Positions 57,278 through 61,800 of a DNA stretch of 61,800 nucleotides are shown piece by piece (positions within the stretch are counted from its first letter, which is position 1; every line of letters starts with the position of its first letter). The position numbers and the translations under genes were made by a program. Under the pieces are notes generated by a model. That model made no database searches. It was not told the origin of the DNA and worked only from the letters and a program-made list of their open reading frames with translations. The stretch is from an uncultured Gammaproteobacteria bacterium (GTDB lineage Bacteria; Pseudomonadota; Gammaproteobacteria; JAADHQ01). The stretch is taken from assembly GCA_947258655.1 (NCBI GenBank), contig CAMYJD010000010.1:1-61800 (forward strand), given 5' to 3'.

Positions 57278-58209
57278 CTGAATAATGTTTTGATGCGCTC
57301 AATGATGCGGCCATCCAGTCCCTTCGGGGCAGGGGTGTCCAGCAGGTACAGAATAGTAGGCGTTATGTCATAGATAGATACGTCGCTATCCGTACGAAGT
57401 TCGGGAGAAATGGCGGGGTGAACAACCATTAGCGGTATGCTCAGGTCCTCGGGGCGTTGGTGCCAATGAGTCGTATCCTTGCCGCCATGGTCCGAGGTTA
57501 CGATTAACAGGGTATTGTCGGCATAACGGCTGTTTTTGATGAGGTTGTATATGTGGCCTACGGCCTCATCGGCAGTCGTAACGGCCTGGTTGAGATATTC
57601 ATCGCTCATCCAGCCATGTTTATGTCCGGCGCTGTCGGGTTCGCGGATATGAATGAAACTCAGGGAGTAGTCCTGTGTTGTCCAGACGCGGGAAAATTCG
57701 GCGGCTACATTCGCGGCACGTGTCTGGTTGTAGTCTATGCCGTTGTGGCCCCGGCCATAGAGGTAGTTATGCGAGTCCGGTGGAAACAGGTACTTTAGTT
57801 TTTCCTTGGAAAACAGGGCGGCGGTGGTCTTGCCATGTTTTTTCAGGATCTGCATGACGGTAGGGTATTTTATATAGCTGGGCAGGGGTTTGTTTTTTGT
57901 GATCTTGTGTCGTTTGACATCAAGACCGGTCAGCATCGAGGTGTGACTGGGTAGTGTAACAGAACGTTTGATGGTCTGCGCATTCGGGAAATAGAGTCCG
58001 GCATGGCTCAGGGCGTACAGGTTTTTGGCATTTTTACTGTTGATCGCATCCGGCCTCAGGCCATCGATACTGATCAGTACTATGCGCTTTACCGATGCTT
58101 TACCGGATACGGAAGGGGCTATAAGTGTATTTGAACATGATGCTAATAGCGTCAGTACGAATGTATAGGCAAAGAAGCGCAGTAATTTATCAGTGATGAT
58201 TTTATGCAT
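57262..58209 (-). CDS. Lipoprotein type I phosphodiesterase / alkaline phosphatase-superfamily enzyme
   Basis: 315 residues with lipobox LLASC (Cys25). Metal and catalytic residues of the nucleotide pyrophosphatase/phosphodiesterase group: ISIDGLRPD with Asp49, SVTLPSHTSM with nucleophile Thr85, REPDSAGHKHG and SDHGGKD. Predicted to hydrolyse a phosphodiester in the periplasm; the substrate could be a phospholipid headgroup, nucleotide or phosphorylated glycan. It is convergent with the synthase operon and divergent from the barrel/CotH operon, with 84 bases between starts. Confidence 0.88.
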   Translation of the reverse strand: MHKIITDKLLRFFAYTFVLTLLASCSNTLIAPSVSGKASVKRIVLISIDGLRPDAINSKNAKNLYALSHAGLYFPNAQTIKRSVTLPSHTSMLTGLDVKRHKITKNKPLPSYIKYPTVMQILKKHGKTTAALFSKEKLKYLFPPDSHNYLYGRGHNGIDYNQTRAANVAAEFSRVWTTQDYSLSFIHIREPDSAGHKHGWMSDEYLNQAVTTADEAVGHIYNLIKNSRYADNTLLIVTSDHGGKDTTHWHQRPEDLSIPLMVVHPAISPELRTDSDVSIYDITPTILYLLDTPAPKGLDGRIIERIKTLFSADAL

Positions 58210-58293
58210 GGGAATTTACTTTAAGTCGTATCAGTTTGTGTATTCAGGAATATATTAGCACGAAATTCAGGTTTCTGTAGGGAATGGATAAAT

Positions 58294-59136
58294 ATGATAA
58301 TGTTTAATTCGATTAACAAATGGATGGCTGCTTGGGCCCGGTTTCTACTGATTTTCAGCATGCTTGTTACTTGTGTTAGCGCACAAGCAGGCGGTTGGTT
58401 GCGTTCGGAAGGCGAGCATCGTTATGGTGCCCACCTGCAAGGCTCGACTTCCGACAAGTCCTGGGACAGGGACGGAAATGACGAGATATCGAGCTGTACA
58501 TCGAAGAATCGATCATTAACGCATGATTATGAATACGGCTACTCCTATTACCGCACCCTGTTTGGCAGAATCAGCATGTCGAGCTCTGAGTGTGGTAACG
58601 ATAAGGTCAGCGGTTTTAGTGATCTCTACCTTGGTGTACGTGGCAGACTCAAACTGTATAAAAACGGATATGCATGGGAAGCTATACTTATCATACCTAG
58701 CGGTTATGATAGCGATCGCAGTAATCGTCTGGGTTATGGCGAAGTGGGCCTCGACCTGGGTATATATGGTACCAGCAAGATTTCACAGAAGTCTTCGATC
58801 AACTACGGTGGCAGTCTGCGTTTCTGGGCCGGCGCCCCGGCAGACCAACTGCGTACGAAGCTAAGATGGTCATACAGGCATAGCGATAAATGGTCATACA
58901 ATGCAGCTCTGGCCGGTAACTTTTCACTTAACAATAGCGATTCGGCGCCATTCAATTCCCTTACCGGGGATTTCGAATCCGAATTCGATGTGATTCGTGC
59001 CGAGATAGGGGTGCGCCGCCGCTTGAGCAGAAGACTGGGAGTGGGTGCCGGCGTATTCAAGACCCTGTGGGGTCGAGATACCAGTCAGCGTGAGGGTTTG
59101 TTTATTAATATGGGTTATGTGTGGGGTAGAAGATAA
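58294..59136 (+). CDS. Outer-membrane beta-barrel-like protein
   Basis: 280 residues. A signal peptide (ending SAQA) and alternating amphipathic strands rich in Tyr, Gly, Ser and Arg (YGYSYYRTLFGRISMSS, YGEVGLDLGIYGTSK, KLRWSYRHSDKWSYN), ending LFINMGYVWGRR, as expected for an outer-membrane barrel. No named family recognised. It could be a glycan-export or anchoring pore. It ends one base before the CotH ATG. Confidence 0.72.
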   Translation: MIMFNSINKWMAAWARFLLIFSMLVTCVSAQAGGWLRSEGEHRYGAHLQGSTSDKSWDRDGNDEISSCTSKNRSLTHDYEYGYSYYRTLFGRISMSSSECGNDKVSGFSDLYLGVRGRLKLYKNGYAWEAILIIPSGYDSDRSNRLGYGEVGLDLGIYGTSKISQKSSINYGGSLRFWAGAPADQLRTKLRWSYRHSDKWSYNAALAGNFSLNNSDSAPFNSLTGDFESEFDVIRAEIGVRRRLSRRLGVGAGVFKTLWGRDTSQREGLFINMGYVWGRR

Positions 59137-59137
59137 T

Positions 59138-60823
59138 ATGAGTGTAGGTAAATCGAATAAAGCTGTTGTTATGCTGTCGCTGTTCTGCGCCCTGTTCATG
59201 TACTGGAATGTATCCCATGCGCAGGACACGATTCCGGTCGTTTCGCTGCACCTGGAAATGAAGGCGCGTGACGCGGATGTGCTGTTCAAAAAAGAACCCT
59301 ACGACCGCTCGACATTTCCGGTCCAGTTGTTTCACGACGGTGAGCGCCTGTCCGGGCGGATAGAAGTCAAGGGCAGTTTCAGCAGGAATTTCGATAAAAA
59401 GTCACTGAAAATAAAACTCGATAAAGGACAGCTTTGGCGTGGCCAACGACGTATTGCCTTGAATGCCATGGCCACCGATGCATCGATGATGCGTGAGTGG
59501 CTTGCCTGGGACCTGGTGCATACACTGGGTATGGCCGCGCCCAGTGTCAATTTTACCCGCCTGTATATCAACCGGCGTTACATCGGTATGTTCTTGCATA
59601 TAGAGTGGATCGATCCCGATATGCTGGCGCGTTTCGGACTCGGCAACGACGGTGAATTTTTTCATCCGCGTGACAGTGGATTTTGTGGTGATCTGAGCAC
59701 GCAATCTGTCACTAAGCGCGAACGCTGTTGGCTGAAATTATCACCACGTGATCAGGACTTTTCAGCGCTCGAGCAATTAACCGAGCAGTTGCAGGAAATG
59801 GCGGTGGAAGATTTCGATACATTTCTGGAGCAGCATTTTGATGTAGACTCTGTCATCAACTGGATGGTGACGAATATAATCACCAGTAATGGTGATACCT
59901 ATAATAAAAACTATTTTATCTATTTCAGTCGTGACAAAGAGCGCTGGGTGATCATTCCATGGGATTTCGACCTGTCCTTTGGCAGAAACTGGGATGAATT
60001 CCTCAAATATCCGGACAATATACTGAATGATAATTTCCAGTATTACTATCCGCTTGAGCTAGGTCTGCCCAATCCGCTGAAAGACAAGCTGCTGAAGAAT
60101 CCGGTATTACTGAAGCGTCTAAAGCAGAAGCTCAGAGGGCTGATGGGTATGCCTGTCGAAGGCTACTCGGCGACCCCGGTGTGGTTTAAGCCATCGGTTA
60201 TGCACGACAGGATCGATGCGTTGACGGCCATGCTGGTCGGGGATTTGCATCGTGAACGTTATACCGCGACGAGCGAGCAGAAGTTGCGCGAACATGCACG
60301 GGCACTGAAAGACTATGCCAGCTTCCGTTATAATTACTTGCGCAAGACAGTCCTTGGCTCCACAGACTGGGTAGCAGATCGGGCCAGTGTGCATATCGAC
60401 AAGGCCGGCGACACCGAGTCCTGGGTGGATGGTTTTGGATTAACGTTGGGGAGCATGCAGGCACTAAGCCTGAATGGTGCGGCGGATATCAGTACCGAAG
60501 TCGAGAAGCTGGCCATACCGAGGTATGTACCCGGGGGTGTGGATGTACATCGCTGTATCAAGCGTACCTGGTTCCTGATCGATAAAACACCGAATAGCAA
60601 TATGAAGATAAACCTGTCCTGGCAATACCTGCAGGAGAATTCGAGAAGAAATGAAATTGGCAAGAAGCTGAAGGACGAAAGCAAACTCGAACTGTGGGTC
60701 CTGTATTATGATGAATGGAAGCGTCTGCCTACAAGCGTGAACCCGGTGTCGAATGTGATCTCAACCACTAATCTGGATATCAGGGGCGGCAGATATTATC
60801 GTTTCGTTGCCTGTCAGCGTTAA
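59138..60823 (+). CDS. Exported CotH-family protein kinase
   Basis: 561 residues. Signal peptide (ending SHA, about 1-28). The CotH domain (PF08757) shows KKSLKIKLDKG (nucleotide region), NAMATDASMMREWLAWDL, YIGMFLHIEWID, SNGDTYNKNYFIY (Asp253, Asn256) and IIPWDFDLSFGRNWDEF (Asp276, Asp278), the metal and catalytic set described for Bacillus CotH. A beta-rich C-terminal region (about 430-561) is unassigned. CotH proteins are ATP-dependent kinases of proteins such as CotB/CotG; here, in a Gram-negative glycan locus, the target is unknown. A longer frame into the barrel gene is discarded. Confidence 0.9.
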   Translation: MSVGKSNKAVVMLSLFCALFMYWNVSHAQDTIPVVSLHLEMKARDADVLFKKEPYDRSTFPVQLFHDGERLSGRIEVKGSFSRNFDKKSLKIKLDKGQLWRGQRRIALNAMATDASMMREWLAWDLVHTLGMAAPSVNFTRLYINRRYIGMFLHIEWIDPDMLARFGLGNDGEFFHPRDSGFCGDLSTQSVTKRERCWLKLSPRDQDFSALEQLTEQLQEMAVEDFDTFLEQHFDVDSVINWMVTNIITSNGDTYNKNYFIYFSRDKERWVIIPWDFDLSFGRNWDEFLKYPDNILNDNFQYYYPLELGLPNPLKDKLLKNPVLLKRLKQKLRGLMGMPVEGYSATPVWFKPSVMHDRIDALTAMLVGDLHRERYTATSEQKLREHARALKDYASFRYNYLRKTVLGSTDWVADRASVHIDKAGDTESWVDGFGLTLGSMQALSLNGAADISTEVEKLAIPRYVPGGVDVHRCIKRTWFLIDKTPNSNMKINLSWQYLQENSRRNEIGKKLKDESKLELWVLYYDEWKRLPTSVNPVSNVISTTNLDIRGGRYYRFVACQR

Positions 60824-60829
60824 GCGACC

Positions 60830-61800
60830 ATGACGGAATCCGCCAAACGGCTCACGCTGCTGGAGAAATTGATACGCCTGTTTACGCCGGTAAAACCCGG
60901 CGAAGGCAAGGCCGCATTGTTGTTGCTCGTGCAAGCCTTCATACTGTTGTTTGCGTATTACCTGTTGAAGCCGGCGCGTGAATCGCTGCTATTGGCGGAA
61001 AACAGTGCCGAGATCCGCAGCTATGCAGTCGCATTTCAGGCACTGGTGCTGCTGTTACTGATGCCTGCCTATAATGTGCTGTTTCGCCACTACAAACATA
61101 ATCGCAGCAGGATCTATATCTGGGTCACGTTATTCTTTGTCAGTAAAATCTGTTGTTGTTCTATGTGCTTGGGCATACAGATATCAAGCTCGGCATCGTG
61201 TTTTTTATCTGGCTTGGTGTGTTCAACGTCATGGTCGTGGCGCAGTTCTGGGCCTTTTGCGCCGACCTTTATAATGTCGAAAGCGGCCAGCGCTTGTTTG
61301 TCATTATCGCAGTCGGTGCATCACTGGGCGCCCTGATGGGCGCGAACTTTTCCAAGCAGGTCATCAATTATACAGGGCCATTGGGTCTGATGCTGCTGGC
61401 GATTGGCCTATTATGCGTGACCATTGTGCTGGGCCTGCTGGCGAGCAGTAAGCTGCCCAGAGAAGACCGTAGTCATAGTCGTTTGTCCAAGGAAGAGTCC
61501 ATGTGGATACCGGGTGGCTTTCGCCTGGTGCTGTCAGACCGCTACCTGCTGCTGATCGCATTATTTGTCGTGCTGCTGAACTGGATCAACAGTACCGGTG
61601 AGTTCATTCTGGCCAAGATGGTCGTCGATCACGCCGAGGCGTTGATTGCGGCTGGATCTGAACAGAGCAAGGGTAATCTTATCGGCGCCTTCTATGGCGA
61701 TTTCTATACCTGGGTGAACCTGTTCAGCCTGCTGTTTCAGTTGTTTCTGGTGTCGAGGATCTTCAAATACTTCGGGGTCAGGGCCGCGCTGTTTATCTTG
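60830..61800 (+). CDS. ADP/ATP-carrier-family (TLC-like NTP exchange) transporter, frameshifted, 3' end beyond window
   Basis: ATG at 60830, six bases after the CotH stop. The first ~105 codons give a hydrophobic carrier start (VKPGEGKAALLLLVQAFILL, YYLLKPARESLLL, the TLC-family opening). The frame then shifts at the A run 61145-61148: upstream frame reads VSKICCCS, while the frame displaced by one base reads LLLFYVLGHTD, IWLGVFNVMVVAQFWAFCADLY and onward, open to the window edge. One extra A would restore a continuous protein. A sequencing or assembly deletion is as likely as a real mutation. Relatives swap ATP for ADP or transport nucleotides. Confidence 0.83.

Overview
The window looks like chromosome of a free-living, autotrophic gammaproteobacterium. 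The first third carries a gene order I know from Pseudomonas and relatives: xthA/crc homologue, pyrE, argB, algC, dut, coaBC, radC, rpmB, rpmG. A Calvin-cycle phosphoribulokinase (prkB) and a group 3b-type NAD(P)-linked [NiFe] hydrogenase with its maturation genes point to a chemolithoautotroph, probably a sulfur oxidiser in or near the Chromatiales/Thiotrichales; that placement is inference. I saw no insertion sequence, prophage, CRISPR array, tRNA or rRNA.

Layout. 1-1079: a nucleotidyltransferase cut by the left edge. 1.4-11.4 kb: core metabolism (exonuclease III, pyrE, TauE-type exporter, DUF4124 protein, then a minus-strand coaBC-dut-algC-argB unit, and divergently radC, rpmB, rpmG). 11.7-17.3 kb: one 1,860-residue gene joining two cyclic-nucleotide-binding-like domains, a rhodanese domain, about 1,100 residues of coiled coil, one membrane span and a C-terminal formylglycine-enzyme-like domain. 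17.5-25.3 kb: PfkB sugar kinase plus Rieske protein, small stress or unknown proteins, prkB, a GAF/HD-GYP protein, trmB, thiS-thiG.

25.4-47.5 kb is a hydrogenase region. hypE lies at 26 kb, hypC-A-B-D-F at 33.9-38.7 kb and the four structural genes plus maturation protease at 43.0-47.5 kb, all on the minus strand. Plus-strand genes sit between them: an Aer-like PAS chemoreceptor, a TlpA thioredoxin, a P-type cation ATPase, a lipoprotein, a cation/proton antiporter, an FHA protein and an FKBP isomerase. hypF has no ATG/GTG/TTG start that preserves its acylphosphatase domain.

47.9-61.8 kb is an envelope and exopolysaccharide region and the best candidate for a little-described system. It holds a YcbB-like L,D-transpeptidase and a Tat-exported YcbK-like protein, then a tightly packed set: an SH3-BcsB-like periplasmic protein, a GT2 polysaccharide synthase with an N-terminal MshEN-like (predicted c-di-GMP-binding) domain, a GT-C-like membrane protein and an exported clan GH-A glycosidase. 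A convergent lipoprotein phosphodiesterase follows, then an outer-membrane barrel, an exported CotH-family kinase and an ADP/ATP-carrier-family transporter that is frameshifted and runs off the right edge. A working model is a c-di-GMP-gated secreted glycan (as in cellulose synthase or NfrB) coupled to an extracytoplasmic kinase whose ATP could be delivered by the adjacent carrier. The parts are seen in the sequence; the model is inference.
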